DNA of 64,000 nucleotides from CAVYXK01 sp963772445 (GTDB lineage Bacteria; Pseudomonadota; Alphaproteobacteria; Acetobacterales; Acetobacteraceae): positions 1 to 64,000 of the forward strand of contig CAVYXK010000015.1 of the NCBI GenBank assembly GCA_963772445.1. Direction: 5' to 3'. The translations under genes were made by a program, and so were the position numbers. How positions within the stretch are numbered: the stretch's first letter is position 1; each line of letters begins with the position of its first letter. Of this stretch, positions 39,075 through 48,076 are shown one piece after another. The notes below the pieces were generated by a model. That model was not told where the DNA came from and made no database searches. It saw only the letters and a list, made by a program, of their open reading frames with translations.

Positions 39075-39601
39075 CTCGCGAGTTCATCCGTATCTCCGGA
39101 ATGCGGCCGCTGGCGAATCCAACCACGAGGATCCGCCCGCCCCAGGCCATGCAGCGCAACGACTGCTCGAAGACATCGCCGCCAACGGGATCGAACACCA
39201 CATCGGCACCCTTGCCGTCGGTCACGTCCATGACCCGATCGCGGAAATTCTCCTGTGTATAGTCAAACGTGATGTCGGCGCCGCGACTGCGTGCGACGGC
39301 ACGCTTCTCGTCCGATGATGCTGTGGCGATCACGCGTGCCCCCAGCAGCTTGCCCGTCTCCACGGCGGCGAGGCCGACGCCGCCAGCCGCGCCGTGTACC
39401 AGCAGTGTTTCGCCGGGCTGCAACTGGCCGCGCTGCATCACCGCGTTTACCGCCGTGGATGTGGCGACCACGAAGGCGGCACCTTCCTCGAAGCCGAAGC
39501 CGTCTGGCAGCGGTAGCACAGCGTCGACCGGCCCGACCAGCATCTCGGCGTGACAGCCCCACCATTGCCGTACCATCACCCGATCGCCGGTTGGTTCTCA
39601 A
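39075..39601 (-). pseudogene. NADPH:quinone oxidoreductase-like (MDR) fragment
   Basis: The centre of a zinc-independent medium-chain reductase: HAEMLVGPVDAVLPLPDGFG, TLLVHGAAGGVGLAAVETGK (AAxGGVG cofactor loop) and GADVVFDPVGGDVFEQSLRC. The N-terminal 80 or so residues and the C-terminal part after RIPEIRMNS are missing. The C-terminal break coincides with the transposase end. It is a relic. Confidence 0.8.
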
Positions 39602-39652
39602 GAGCTTTGCCACGTGCTACGGTGGCTGTTCTGATCGCAGATGAGGCATGGC

Positions 39653-40204
39653 ATGGCGCGTGAGACGGGCCCGGATCAGACGAGTGTTGTGCGATTTCCT
39701 TTGGAGCGGCGTGAGCGGCCGAGTGTCGAGTTGCTGATCCGGATCGCTCCGTCGCGTTCACTGGTCGATACCTTCATTGCCGAACGTGGCGACGAGACAC
39801 GTGATGTGCAGGGTGAATTTGCCCGCGCGTTCGGGTCCCTGGCTCGCACGCTTGGGTTGGGTTGCGGTCAGGACGACGTGGTTGTGCGCCTGCGGCATTT
39901 GGTGGATGCTCATCTTGGGCACGCGATCGAAGTCTGCCGTGGCTATCAGAGCGCGGCAGACAGGATGGTGGCGCTAGAGGTGCAGGCGGCAAAAGCGGAA
40001 CGTGTTCCGCTCGCGCTCCGGCTGGCACTGGATGCGGCGCAGGCCGAGTTCCGAGATCGGGCGATCGTGGCGCGGGCGGCGGCCGACGCGGCATTGGGAG
40101 CGGCCTCGGCATTAGCGACATATATCCGCGAGGAACTCGGTGCCCTGCCGGTCAGTGCGGCGGAGCCTCGGCAGCTCGTGCTGTTTGGCCGCGGAGCCCA
40201 GTGA
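39653..40204 (+). CDS. Hypothetical protein, about 183 residues
   Basis: Starts MARETGPDQTSVVRFPLERR. It is helical and Ala/Arg-rich with no membrane segment or signal peptide; the second half (VALEVQAAKAERVPLALRLA) could form coiled coils. The ATG at 39653 is chosen because GAGG lies 6 bp upstream; an ATG at 39641 is also in frame. I do not recognise the family. It is convergent with gcrA, with 14 bp between their stops. Confidence 0.5.
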   Translation: MARETGPDQTSVVRFPLERRERPSVELLIRIAPSRSLVDTFIAERGDETRDVQGEFARAFGSLARTLGLGCGQDDVVVRLRHLVDAHLGHAIEVCRGYQSAADRMVALEVQAAKAERVPLALRLALDAAQAEFRDRAIVARAAADAALGAASALATYIREELGALPVSAAEPRQLVLFGRGAQ

Positions 40205-40218
40205 CGCCAAGGCACAGG

Positions 40219-40740
40219 CTACGCTATTTCCCGTTCAGCACCGGAGCGCGTTTGCACGTAGGCCAAGCGGGCATGGGCCGCGCAATAGGGTTTGCCTGGC
40301 AGCGCGGGTCCATCGCAGAAGCGGAAACTGGATGTTCCGGGATCGCCGATGGGCCAGCAGCATTCGGTAATCCTGTATGGCGCAATCCGCACCGACGGCG
40401 TGACCGTCGCCGGCGGCATAGTCCGGGTTGCGGTGGGCGCACTGGCCCCGGCCTCGGGCTGGGCGTTATGCGCGGTCGAGATTTGCAGACGGCAAGCCGT
40501 GTCCGAGAGGCGCGCCGGCAAATGCGGAGGGTGCGGTCCGCGGACCCTCGGTCGCTTCTGGCCATTGCTGTACCTGATTGGGCAGGGGCGTTTGGGAAGC
40601 GCGAGACGATGCGCCTGGCCGATCACGGAGTTTTTCGAAACGTTCAAACGGCGGCCGATTTCCGCTGTGGAGAGACCTTCGTCCCAAAGGTTGCGCAGCC
40701 TGGCCTTGGCTACGTCGGTCCACGGACTGTCGTGATGCAT
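40219..40740 (-). CDS. gcrA: GcrA-family cell-cycle regulator
   Basis: A 173-residue protein of the alphaproteobacterial GcrA family, which binds sigma-70 and methylated GANTC sites to control cell-cycle genes. The N-terminal DNA-binding part is WTDVAKARLRNLWDEGLSTAEI and GRRLNVSKNSVIGQAHRL. The C-terminal sigma-interacting part has ECCWPIGDPGTSSFRFCDGP and YCAAHARLAY. The start 40740 is set by GGAG 7 bp upstream; a longer frame exists but is not needed. The divergent linker suggests it might be an accessory paralogue, since such genomes can hold more than one (inference). Confidence 0.9.
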   Translation of the reverse strand: MHHDSPWTDVAKARLRNLWDEGLSTAEIGRRLNVSKNSVIGQAHRLALPKRPCPIRYSNGQKRPRVRGPHPPHLPARLSDTACRLQISTAHNAQPEAGASAPTATRTMPPATVTPSVRIAPYRITECCWPIGDPGTSSFRFCDGPALPGKPYCAAHARLAYVQTRSGAEREIA

Positions 40741-41183
40741 CGGTTTCTCCTGGCCGATGTGGGTGTCGCGCGACGCCTGGCCGGCTGGTGGCGTGCCTGC
40801 CGCCCTGCCTCGAACCCGGCTTTGACGACATAAAAGCACTCTTAACCCAGTATTTCAAGAAGCGCCAGCTAAGGCGTTGAAATCACGCGGTCGGTTGCAG
40901 GGCTGCCCGGTGGGCGCGAATGCAATCTCCGGGAAGCCCCTCGCGGGCGCTCGGCGGGCCGGACCGAGCTTACGCATTGATCACCGGGGCAGCATCGGGG
41001 GAAGACGGCCAAAGAACGCTTTCCAACGCAGCCATATTCAATATCACTCGAGACCATATTGTCTACGTTGTGCCGTCTAATGATGCGAGTTGGGTATTGT
41101 GATCCGAAGCTCCAAAGTTGCCCATCTTGCGCAGGCGTTTCGAGCGGCTCGATCCATTTGACAAGCGCCGCAACTTCGCAGGT
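40741..41183. other. Intergenic region between gcrA and IS630 copy 2
   Basis: About 440 bp containing the gcrA upstream region. Short open frames have no homology features and no ribosome sites. It probably holds the gcrA promoter; nothing more is supported. Confidence 0.4.
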
Positions 41184-41275
41184 TATACCAGCCGCCCGGC
41201 TCGTTGACTCGAACGTGATTTGGTGCGGCTCGGAGCGGTACGATTCGGCGTCCCCGTTGGACGGAGGGGACAGCG

Positions 41276-42346
41276 ATGACCGTAGCGATCACCCGTTTGG
41301 AGCGATCGGCGGCTGATCTGCGAGAGGCGGCGGCGGCCACTCGAGACGCCAAAGCGGCACGTCGGATGCTGGCGATGGCGTTGCTGCTGGAAGGCTGGTC
41401 GCGGGAAGCCGCGGCGGAGGCGTGTGCGATGGACCGCCAGACGTTGCGTGACTGGGTACATCGCTACAACGAGTCCGGGCTGGATGGCCTGTCCGACCGA
41501 CCGTGCCGCCGCGGTCCGCCGCCCCGCTTATCGCCCGAGCAACAGGCCAAGGTGGTGGAATGGGTGCAACAGGGGCCCGACCTTGAGCGGGACGGCGTGG
41601 TACGTTGGCGCTGCATCGACCTGCGGCAGCGGATCAAGGATGAGTTTGGCGTCGAGCTGCACGAGCGCAGTGTCGGCAAGCTGCTGCGCCGGCTGAAGTT
41701 CACCCGGCTGCAGCCGCGTCCCTATCATCCGAAGAAGGATGCCGCCGCGCAAGAGGCATTCAAGAAGGAGTTCGCCAGCCAGGTGGCCGAGGTTGTGCCA
41801 GCCGCTGCCGCCGGCAAGCCGCTGGAGATCTGGTTCGGCGACGAAGCCCGTGTCGGTCAGAAGGGCACGCTGACCTACGTCTGGGCGCGACGTGGCTCGC
41901 GCCCGGCGGCGGTTCGCGATAACCGCCATGACTCCGCCTATATCTTCGGCGCCGTTTGCCCCGAGCGCAGCATCGGCGCTGCCATCATCATGTCGGCCGC
42001 CAACAGCGAGGCGATGGCCGAACATCTGAAGGAGATCAGCCTCCAGGTTGCCCCGGGGGCTCATGCTGTGTTGCTGGTCGATGGCGCTGGTTGGCATCAG
42101 CCGGGGCGCCGCCTGCCGGTGCCTGACAACATCAGCCTGTTGCCGCTGCCAGCTTACTCGCCGGAGCTGAACCCGGTCGAGAACGTCTGGGAGTTCCTGC
42201 GCGGCAACTTTCTCAGCCACTGTGTCTGGGACAGCTATGAAGCTATCCTCAAGGCATGTCGTAATGCCTGGAACAAACTGATGGCAATGCCCGAACAAAT
42301 CGCCTCCCTCACCAGGCGCTCTTGGGCCAAACCGGCCATCGCATAG
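41276..42346 (+). CDS. IS630-family transposase (DDE), copy 2
   Basis: A 356-residue transposase identical in protein sequence to the one at 5562-6632, with all DDE stations (WFGDEARV, LLVDGAGWHQ, YSPELNPVENVWEFLR). Intact and presumably active. It begins 90 bp inside the left end of the element. Confidence 0.95.
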   Translation: MTVAITRLERSAADLREAAAATRDAKAARRMLAMALLLEGWSREAAAEACAMDRQTLRDWVHRYNESGLDGLSDRPCRRGPPPRLSPEQQAKVVEWVQQGPDLERDGVVRWRCIDLRQRIKDEFGVELHERSVGKLLRRLKFTRLQPRPYHPKKDAAAQEAFKKEFASQVAEVVPAAAAGKPLEIWFGDEARVGQKGTLTYVWARRGSRPAAVRDNRHDSAYIFGAVCPERSIGAAIIMSAANSEAMAEHLKEISLQVAPGAHAVLLVDGAGWHQPGRRLPVPDNISLLPLPAYSPELNPVENVWEFLRGNFLSHCVWDSYEAILKACRNAWNKLMAMPEQIASLTRRSWAKPAIA

Positions 42347-42461
42347 TAAGGAAGAAAGCCTAACCACAGAGACACCGAGGCACGGAGCCTGACCCTTCTC
42401 GGTGTCTCTGTGCCGCTGTGGTTAAGCTTTTTCTTACCTCCGTCACGAAATCAGGGGGCCG

Positions 42462-42590
42462 TGTCTGAGACACCGATGAGGTCATCCTCAGGGGCATGTC
42501 ATGACGCCCGAAACAAACTCGCAGAACTTCCCGACCGCATCGTCTCCCTCGCCAGGCGCCCCTGGGTCAAACCAGTCATCGAACAGGGCG
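42462..42590 (+). pseudogene. Remnant of a second IS630 transposase C-terminus (copy 2 of the unit)
   Basis: The counterpart of the tail remnant at 5318-5446, reading NKLAELPDRIVSLARRPWVK and PVIEQ up to the right inverted repeat. It is a paralogue of the active transposase end 250 bp upstream, with a frame change relative to it. Confidence 0.75.
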
Positions 42591-42634
42591 GCTGGTATTA
42601 GTAGCCAGGACGATAACTGGACAGGGGAACAGCA

Positions 42635-43885
42635 GTGAAACCTGAAGCGGTTGGACTATCCGCGAAGCGGCTGGCGCACGTCGACGAGGTCATGAAGTGC
42701 CGCTATGTCGATAGCGGCCGCCTGCCGGGCCTGCTGACCATGGTCTATCGGCGGGGTAAGCTCGCCCATGTGGCCATGTCCGGACACATGGACCTCGAGC
42801 GCGGCAAGCCGATGCGCGAGGATGCGATCTTCCGCATCTATTCCATGAGCAAGCCGATCACGGCCGTGGCCCTGATGATGCTGGTCGAGGAGGGGCTGAT
42901 CGGCCTCGATGACCACGTGGCCACGCACATTCCCTCGTGGAAGAACCTGGGGGTTTATGCCACCGGTATTCCGAGCCTCGTCGCCAGTGCACCGTCGGCC
43001 TTCATGACAACTCCGGTGGAGCGGCCAATGAAGATTGTCGACCTGGTGACGCACACGTCAGGCCTGACCTATGGGTTCTTGAACCGCACCAATGTTGACC
43101 GCGCGTACCGTCACGCGCACGTGGCGGAGTTCAATGCCGAAGGCGGTCTCGACGCCATGATCGAGCGCCTATCGGCCTTGCCGCTCGAGTTCTCGCCGGG
43201 GACAGCATGGAACTATTCCGTTTCGATAGACGTAGTGGGCTATCTCGTGCAGAAGCTGAGTGGCATGAGCTTCGGCGAGTTCCTGCGCACGCGGTTGTTC
43301 GAGCCGTTGGGCATGACGGATACCGCCTTCTGGTGTCCGCCGGAGAAGATCGACCGCTTCGCATCCTGCTACCAACCTAACGAAGGCGAGGGTCTGAAGC
43401 TGCAGGATGATGCGGGTAACAGTACGTTTGCCACGGCGCCCAGCCTGGAATCCGGCGGAGGCGGCCTGCTATCAACCGCCCACGACTACATGCGATTCTG
43501 TCGGATGATGCTGCATGGCGGAACACTTGACGGAGTGCAGATCCTTAGCCCCAAGACGGTCGCGTTGTTCAGCCTGAATTTCCTGCCCGACAACCGGGAA
43601 TTGGCGGACATGGCTCCGCCCGGTCTGTTCAGCGAGGCGGGTTACTCGGGCATCGGCTTTTCGGTCGGTTGCGGTGTGAACATCAACGTCGCCAAGACCC
43701 GCCTGCCGGGCACGGTGGGCGAGTATTTCTGGGGTGGCGCCGCGTCCACCGCCTTCTGGATCGACCCAAAGGAAGAGCTCGCCGTGGTGTTCATGACACA
43801 GGTTATGGGCAGCGACGTCCGGCTGACGCTCCGCCGTGATCTGCGCACACTGGTCTATTCAGCGATGACCGAGTCATTCGCATAA
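42635..43885 (+). CDS. Serine hydrolase of the class C beta-lactamase/esterase family
   Basis: A 416-residue protein with the penicillin-binding fold. The SxxK nucleophile motif is SMSK (in FRIYSMSKPITAVALMML, about residue 70). The YxN-type position reads NYSVS after FSPGTAW, and the KTG-like motif is replaced by WGGAAST near residue 370, as in EstB-type esterases. THTSGLTYGF is a typical family segment. There is no signal peptide, so it is probably a cytoplasmic esterase rather than a beta-lactamase. It is followed after 24 bp by a cupin and a dienelactone-hydrolase-like gene, suggesting catabolism of an ester or lactone. Confidence 0.88.
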   Translation: MKPEAVGLSAKRLAHVDEVMKCRYVDSGRLPGLLTMVYRRGKLAHVAMSGHMDLERGKPMREDAIFRIYSMSKPITAVALMMLVEEGLIGLDDHVATHIPSWKNLGVYATGIPSLVASAPSAFMTTPVERPMKIVDLVTHTSGLTYGFLNRTNVDRAYRHAHVAEFNAEGGLDAMIERLSALPLEFSPGTAWNYSVSIDVVGYLVQKLSGMSFGEFLRTRLFEPLGMTDTAFWCPPEKIDRFASCYQPNEGEGLKLQDDAGNSTFATAPSLESGGGGLLSTAHDYMRFCRMMLHGGTLDGVQILSPKTVALFSLNFLPDNRELADMAPPGLFSEAGYSGIGFSVGCGVNINVAKTRLPGTVGEYFWGGAASTAFWIDPKEELAVVFMTQVMGSDVRLTLRRDLRTLVYSAMTESFA

Positions 43886-43909
43886 TCCTGCAGCGGAGGG
43901 AAACCAGCA

Positions 43910-44317
43910 ATGAAAGTCGTCAAGGCATCGGCGCGGCCGACCAAGGTAGCATCCACCGAGTATTTCACCGGCTCCGTGCTGCAGGACGAGGTTGTCGTCG
44001 GCACTCCGCCATCGCGCATGCGTGCAACGTCGGTCACGTTCAACCCCGGCGCCCGGACCGCGTGGCATAAGCATCCGGTCGGACAGACGCTCTATGTACT
44101 CTACGGCTCCGGCCGCGTCTGCAAGAAAGGCGACAAGCCAATCGTCATCAATCCCGGCGACACCGTGATGATCCCGCCCAACGTCGTGCACTGGCACGGC
44201 GCCGCCCCGGACCGGCTGATGATTCATCTGGCGATGTCGGAAGTCACCGACACCGGCGAGGGGACGGTGTGGCTGCAAAAAGTGACAGACGCCGAGTACG
44301 CCGCCGAGCCCGTATGA
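43910..44317 (+). CDS. Cupin-domain protein (carboxymuconolactone/RmlC-like)
   Basis: A 135-residue single cupin. Motif 1 is PGARTAWHKHPVGQTLYVLYGSG (metal histidines in WHKH) and motif 2 is PGDTVMIPPNVVHWHGAAPD. Small cupins of this type act as isomerases, decarboxylases or sensors; the substrate is not evident. The ATG is preceded by GGAGGG. Its stop overlaps the ATG of the next gene (ATGA), which shows coupling to a hydrolase. Confidence 0.88.
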   Translation: MKVVKASARPTKVASTEYFTGSVLQDEVVVGTPPSRMRATSVTFNPGARTAWHKHPVGQTLYVLYGSGRVCKKGDKPIVINPGDTVMIPPNVVHWHGAAPDRLMIHLAMSEVTDTGEGTVWLQKVTDAEYAAEPV

Positions 44318-44760
44318 TGTTTGAACAGACCCTGGACATCCCGACACGAGATGGCGCGACGGGAGCTTCATCTGCCATCCCGAACGGCACGGGCCGTTCC
44401 CGCCGGTGCTGATGCTGATGGACGCGCCGGGCATTCGCGAGGAGCTGCGCGATATGGCGCGGCGGCTCGCCACGGTCGGCTATTATGTGGTGCTGCCGAA
44501 CCTCTATTATCGCGCCGGTAGGGACACGATGTTCGGGCCGGCCGTGCTCGAAGCCGGCCCAGAGCGCGAGCGGATGCGCGCAATTCGCACCAAGATGACC
44601 ATTCCGCCGGTGATGAACGATGTCGCCGACATGCTTGCGTTTCTCAACCCGCAACAGGCGGCCAAGGACGGTCCCGTCGGTACGCACGGTTACTGCATGA
44701 GTGGGCCTTACGCGTTGGCCGCCGCGGCTCGGTTTCCCGAGCGCATCGCGGGACGCCGGC
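44314..44760 (+). pseudogene. Dienelactone hydrolase-family protein, frameshifted and truncated
   Basis: Starts MMFEQTLDIPTRDGA, then after an indel near 44358 continues GSFICHPERHGPFPPVLMLM, DAPGIREELRDMARRLATVG and YYVVLPNLYYRAG. The nucleophile elbow GYCMSGPYALAAAARFPERI carries Cys as expected. The gene is cut off at about 44755 and joined to an unrelated fragment on the other strand, so the catalytic Asp and His are missing. The remnant shows the operon once continued (hydrolase-cupin-hydrolase). Confidence 0.8.
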
Positions 44761-45150
44761 TTTGGCGATTAGGGCTATGGCCTCACCGAGCGCCTCGATC
44801 GCCGAGGCAAGCAGGAAGTTGCCACTGAGCTTCACGAGGTTGGCAGCCGGCGGTTTGTCGCTGATGCGGAACGTCCTCTGTCCAATGGCCCGAATAGCGG
44901 CAGACAGACACCGACTGCGTCAGGGGTGCCAGCAGCGACGACGAACAGTTTCGCTGCGGCCGCCGTTTCCGGTCGCCCGAAGACGGGTGCCGCGACGAAG
45001 CCTTGGCCCGCCGCGGCATGTGCCGCCGTGAGTCGCTCTGACAATGCGACGCTGATCGTGCCCATGGAGGCGTGGACGGTCCCCTTGGACAGGCTCGCCA
45101 GCAGGACGCCGGCGCCGTGCCGCGCGGCTCCTGGCGTCACATACGACCGG
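44760..45150 (-). pseudogene. 3-hydroxyisobutyrate dehydrogenase-like NAD-binding protein, middle fragment
   Basis: Minus-strand pieces read LASLSKGTVHASMGTISVAL, AAAGQGFVAAPVFGRPETAA and KLFVVAAGTPDAV, then after a frame change near 44890 VKLSGNFLLASAIEALGEAI with the catalytic Lys of the family (KLSGNF). The Rossmann N-terminus and the C-terminal helices are missing. It is a relic. Confidence 0.75.
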
Positions 45151-45413
45151 CTGGGAGGCAGGATGGGCGAGATCCCGTCGGTGCGACCGGTCGTTCATCG
45201 CCCGCTGGGTCCACTCTCTGGCGCAGGTCCAAAGGGAATCCGGCGCCGGGAGGAAACTCCGCCTCGCCTGAGAAATGGTTCTCTGCCGACGCCCGTTCAA
45301 TCGGATGGCTGCGGATCAAGCCGCTGGAAACAGTGGTTGAAACTTTCACACGCTAGCGCGATTGGTTGCGACCGGCAACCATGACATTGTTCCCGATCGC
45401 GCTCCGTGCCCCG

Positions 45414-46368
45414 CTATCGGAGCAAGGTTCTCAGCCCCGGTGACTTGCATGCCAGCAGCAGAAACTGCCGCACCACCTCTGCCGCCAGGAATGCCGTCAT
45501 GCCGCCGACATCGTGCGCCGGGCTGACCGTGTTCACCTCGAATCCCACGAAGCGCAGCCCCGCCAGTGACCGGATCAGCCCCAGGCCCTCGCGGGCCGAT
45601 GCGCCGCCCCAGGTGGGCGTGCACACCCCGGGCGCGCAGGATGGGTCGAAGAAGTCCATGTCGAAGCAAAGATAGACAGGCCGCTGGGCTAGAACTCCTG
45701 TGCAGCTCGCTCAGCACGTCGTCGAAGCCACGGCGGAACAGGTCCTCGCCGGGGATCAGCCGATAGCCCTGCTGGCGAGTGAAATCGAAGACCCCATCGG
45801 CATAGACCGGCCCGCGCGGCCCGACGTGATAGGAGTTGGCTGGATCGATCAGACCCTCCTCTGCCGCTCGGGTAAAGGTCGTCGCCGTATTGAAACGGTC
45901 GCGCACGCTGCTGCCGTAGCTCGGATAGGTGTCGGTGTGCGCGTCGATGTGCAGCACCACGAGCCCCTCATGCCGCCGGTGCAGTGCCCGCATGTGCGGC
46001 AGGCTGATCGCCCCGTCGCCGCCCAGTACCATCGGGACCGCGCCCGCCTCGACCACATGCCCGATCGCTGCCTCGATGCCCTCGTACGACGCAAGCATCT
46101 CTCCCGGCGTTACCACCGCATCCCCGCAATCGACCAGCCCGAGTGCCGCCACAGGGTCGAAATCGTCGTGCGGCGGCTCATAGCGGCGGACCAGTGCCGA
46201 TTGCTCGCGGATCGCGGCAGGCCCAAGGCGCGCCCCGATCCGCACTGGATGGGTGCCGCAGTCGAACGGCACGCCGACGATTGCCGCTCGGCTTGCCGAC
46301 AGATCGCGAGAAAACGGCACGCCCATGAACGATGGTGGGTTTGCGAACGCACCGCTGCCTGCCGCCAC
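45414..46368 (-). pseudogene. Ureohydrolase (agmatinase/arginase family), one frameshift
   Basis: A manganese- or nickel-dependent hydrolase releasing urea from a guanidino compound, about 317 residues. GTG start at 46368 behind AGGAGG. Metal motifs: GGDGAISLPHMRAL (the usual first His of GGDH is Gly here), HIDAHTDTYPS and, after a one-base frame change near 45690, CFDMDFFDPSCAPGVCTPTW. The PSCAPG loop and the ending GGMTAFLAAEVVRQFLLL are conserved. Substrate (agmatine, guanidine or a guanidino acid) cannot be told. The MFS gene beside it on the same strand ends 11 bp upstream, so a transporter-enzyme pair is likely. Confidence 0.85.
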
Positions 46369-46379
46369 GCCCGCCCCTC

Positions 46380-47642
46380 CTATGCGGTGGCCAGCAACGG
46401 ACCCCGTCCCCACTGCCGGGCCACCAGGAACCCGATTACCGCAAGGTTGGCGAGGTTGAACAGCGCGCCCGCTCCGAAAGCCGGCGCATAGTACCCGAAC
46501 CGGTCGTACAGCATGCCGGCAAACCAGCTTCCGAACGCCATGCCGCTCATACCGGTGAACAGGAAAAGCGGTACGCGCCACGACGCCTCGGCCGAGGGGA
46601 ACAGTTCGCGGATCGCCACCACATAGGCTGGAATGATCCCGGAGAACCCGAGTCCGAACGCCGCCGAGATCGCGAACAGCCCTGCCTCGTTGCGAGTCAG
46701 CAGGAACGCGGCGATCGCGAGCGCCTGGCAGGCTGAGGCAGCGAACACCGTGCGCAACCCGCCATAGCGGTCCGCGAAGGCGCCCCAGAACTGCCGGCTG
46801 AGAAAGGCTGATCCCAGCAACACCGAGAGCATCGCCGCCCCGTCGGCAGGTGGAATGCCGATATCGCTGCAGAATGCGACCAGGTGGCTGCTCGGCAACG
46901 CCATAGGCACGCAGCACAGGAACACGGCCAGGCAAATCAACGCCTGGACCGAGTTGGACCGCATGCCCAGCACTCCGGCCCGGCGAGCGCGGGTCCCGGC
47001 CACCAACGCGCCATGCATCGGCTCCGGCGGCGCATGCAGGAACAGCACGCTGAGCGCGGGGATCGTCGCCAGCACCACCGCGGCGTAGCCCAGCATGGTC
47101 GCCTGCCAGCCGAACCGGGCCATCGTGCGCTCGAACAGGAACGGCCACAGTATCCCGGCGATGTATTGGCCGGACGAGATCAGGGCGATCGCCGTGCCGC
47201 GCCGTCGGTCGAACCACCGGCTGACATAGGTGACCAGCGGCGGATACAGAGCGCCGTTGCCGAGCATCCCGATCAGCACGCCATGACCCACGAAAATTGC
47301 CCAGATCCGCCCCGTGGCCGACAGGGCCAGCCCTGCCGCCATCATCGTGGACCCGATCAGCGCGGTCGCCCGCATGCCGATCCGGTCCGCCAACCGCCCC
47401 ATCACGATGCCGCCGAGCCCGGTGCCAACCCACACGAAGGCGCCAGCCAACGCCAGAACGGATCGGTCGGTACCAAGCTCCAACTGCATGGTCTTGAGGC
47501 CGACCACGATAATGAGAGGTGCGCCATAAGAGACCGACAGGATCGCCAGCGTAATCCCTGCCGCAGCCCACGAGGCGCGGCTTTCTATACTGGGGCGTCC
47601 AGCCGCCGCATGGGCGACCGGCAGCCCAAGGTCGTCGGGCAT
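46380..47642 (-). CDS. Major facilitator superfamily transporter (12 TM)
   Basis: About 420 residues with 12 predicted membrane helices. The loop 2-3 motif is GRLADRIGMRATALIG (G-x3-D-x2-G), and helix 5 has ISSGQYIAGILWPFLFE. The C-terminal half mirrors it with GAFADRYGGLRTVFAAS. It belongs with monocarboxylate-porter-like MFS proteins by overall pattern. The start 47642 follows AGGAGG by a few bases; a longer frame is not supported. It is co-directional with and just upstream of the ureohydrolase, so it may import that enzyme's substrate (inference). Confidence 0.87.
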   Translation of the reverse strand: MPDDLGLPVAHAAAGRPSIESRASWAAAGITLAILSVSYGAPLIIVVGLKTMQLELGTDRSVLALAGAFVWVGTGLGGIVMGRLADRIGMRATALIGSTMMAAGLALSATGRIWAIFVGHGVLIGMLGNGALYPPLVTYVSRWFDRRRGTAIALISSGQYIAGILWPFLFERTMARFGWQATMLGYAAVVLATIPALSVLFLHAPPEPMHGALVAGTRARRAGVLGMRSNSVQALICLAVFLCCVPMALPSSHLVAFCSDIGIPPADGAAMLSVLLGSAFLSRQFWGAFADRYGGLRTVFAASACQALAIAAFLLTRNEAGLFAISAAFGLGFSGIIPAYVVAIRELFPSAEASWRVPLFLFTGMSGMAFGSWFAGMLYDRFGYYAPAFGAGALFNLANLAVIGFLVARQWGRGPLLATA

Positions 47643-47809
47643 CCTGGTCGATTCCTCCTGGATGCGGCGTCGTAGGCCGCCCCGGCGATCATGCCGCGGC
47701 CGCCCGGGCTTCGCCAGACGAGCCGGAGCGATGGCAGACACGCGCGCAGGAGGCGGCTTGAAGCAGGCTATCGGCTGACCAAGTAATTGTTACCGAAAGG
47801 AGACGGCCG

Positions 47810-47992
47810 ATGAGCAATCGCCTGAACAGCCCCGCCCGGCGACAACCCGGGCTTCCGCCCGAGATGGGGGCAGGCTGGACCACGTTCGACTACATCATGG
47901 CGGCCGGGCTCGCGTGGTCACTGGTCGCTGCGTCGCCAGTATTGATGGCCCCGCCGCTCTGGGTCTCGGGCCTGATGACGCCACCCGATTGA
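47810..47992 (+). CDS. Small membrane protein, 60 residues
   Basis: Starts MSNRLNSPARRQPGLPPEMG and ends with a single hydrophobic segment (MAAGLAWSLVAASPVLMAPP). GAAAGGAGA lies 8 bp upstream, a strong ribosome site. It is divergent from the MFS gene. The function is unknown. The short length limits confidence. Confidence 0.5.
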   Translation: MSNRLNSPARRQPGLPPEMGAGWTTFDYIMAAGLAWSLVAASPVLMAPPLWVSGLMTPPD

Positions 47993-48076
47993 GCGTGTGC
48001 GGCGGAGCGGCCACACCGCGTCAACCCTGCCTCCACGGGTTGTTGTAGCGATTCATTTACTCAAGGCAGCGGCGCG

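Larger units (their letters stand above)
41186..42598. mobile_element. IS630-family insertion sequence, copy 2
   Basis: A 1413-bp unit almost identical to the one at 5310-6723 but inverted. Ends are TACCAGCCGCCC and GGGCGGCTGGTAT, flanked by TA at 41184-41185 and 42599-42600. It carries the same transposase, hairpin and transposase-tail remnant. It lies between gcrA and the serine hydrolase gene; no disrupted gene is evident at the target. Confidence 0.93.
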
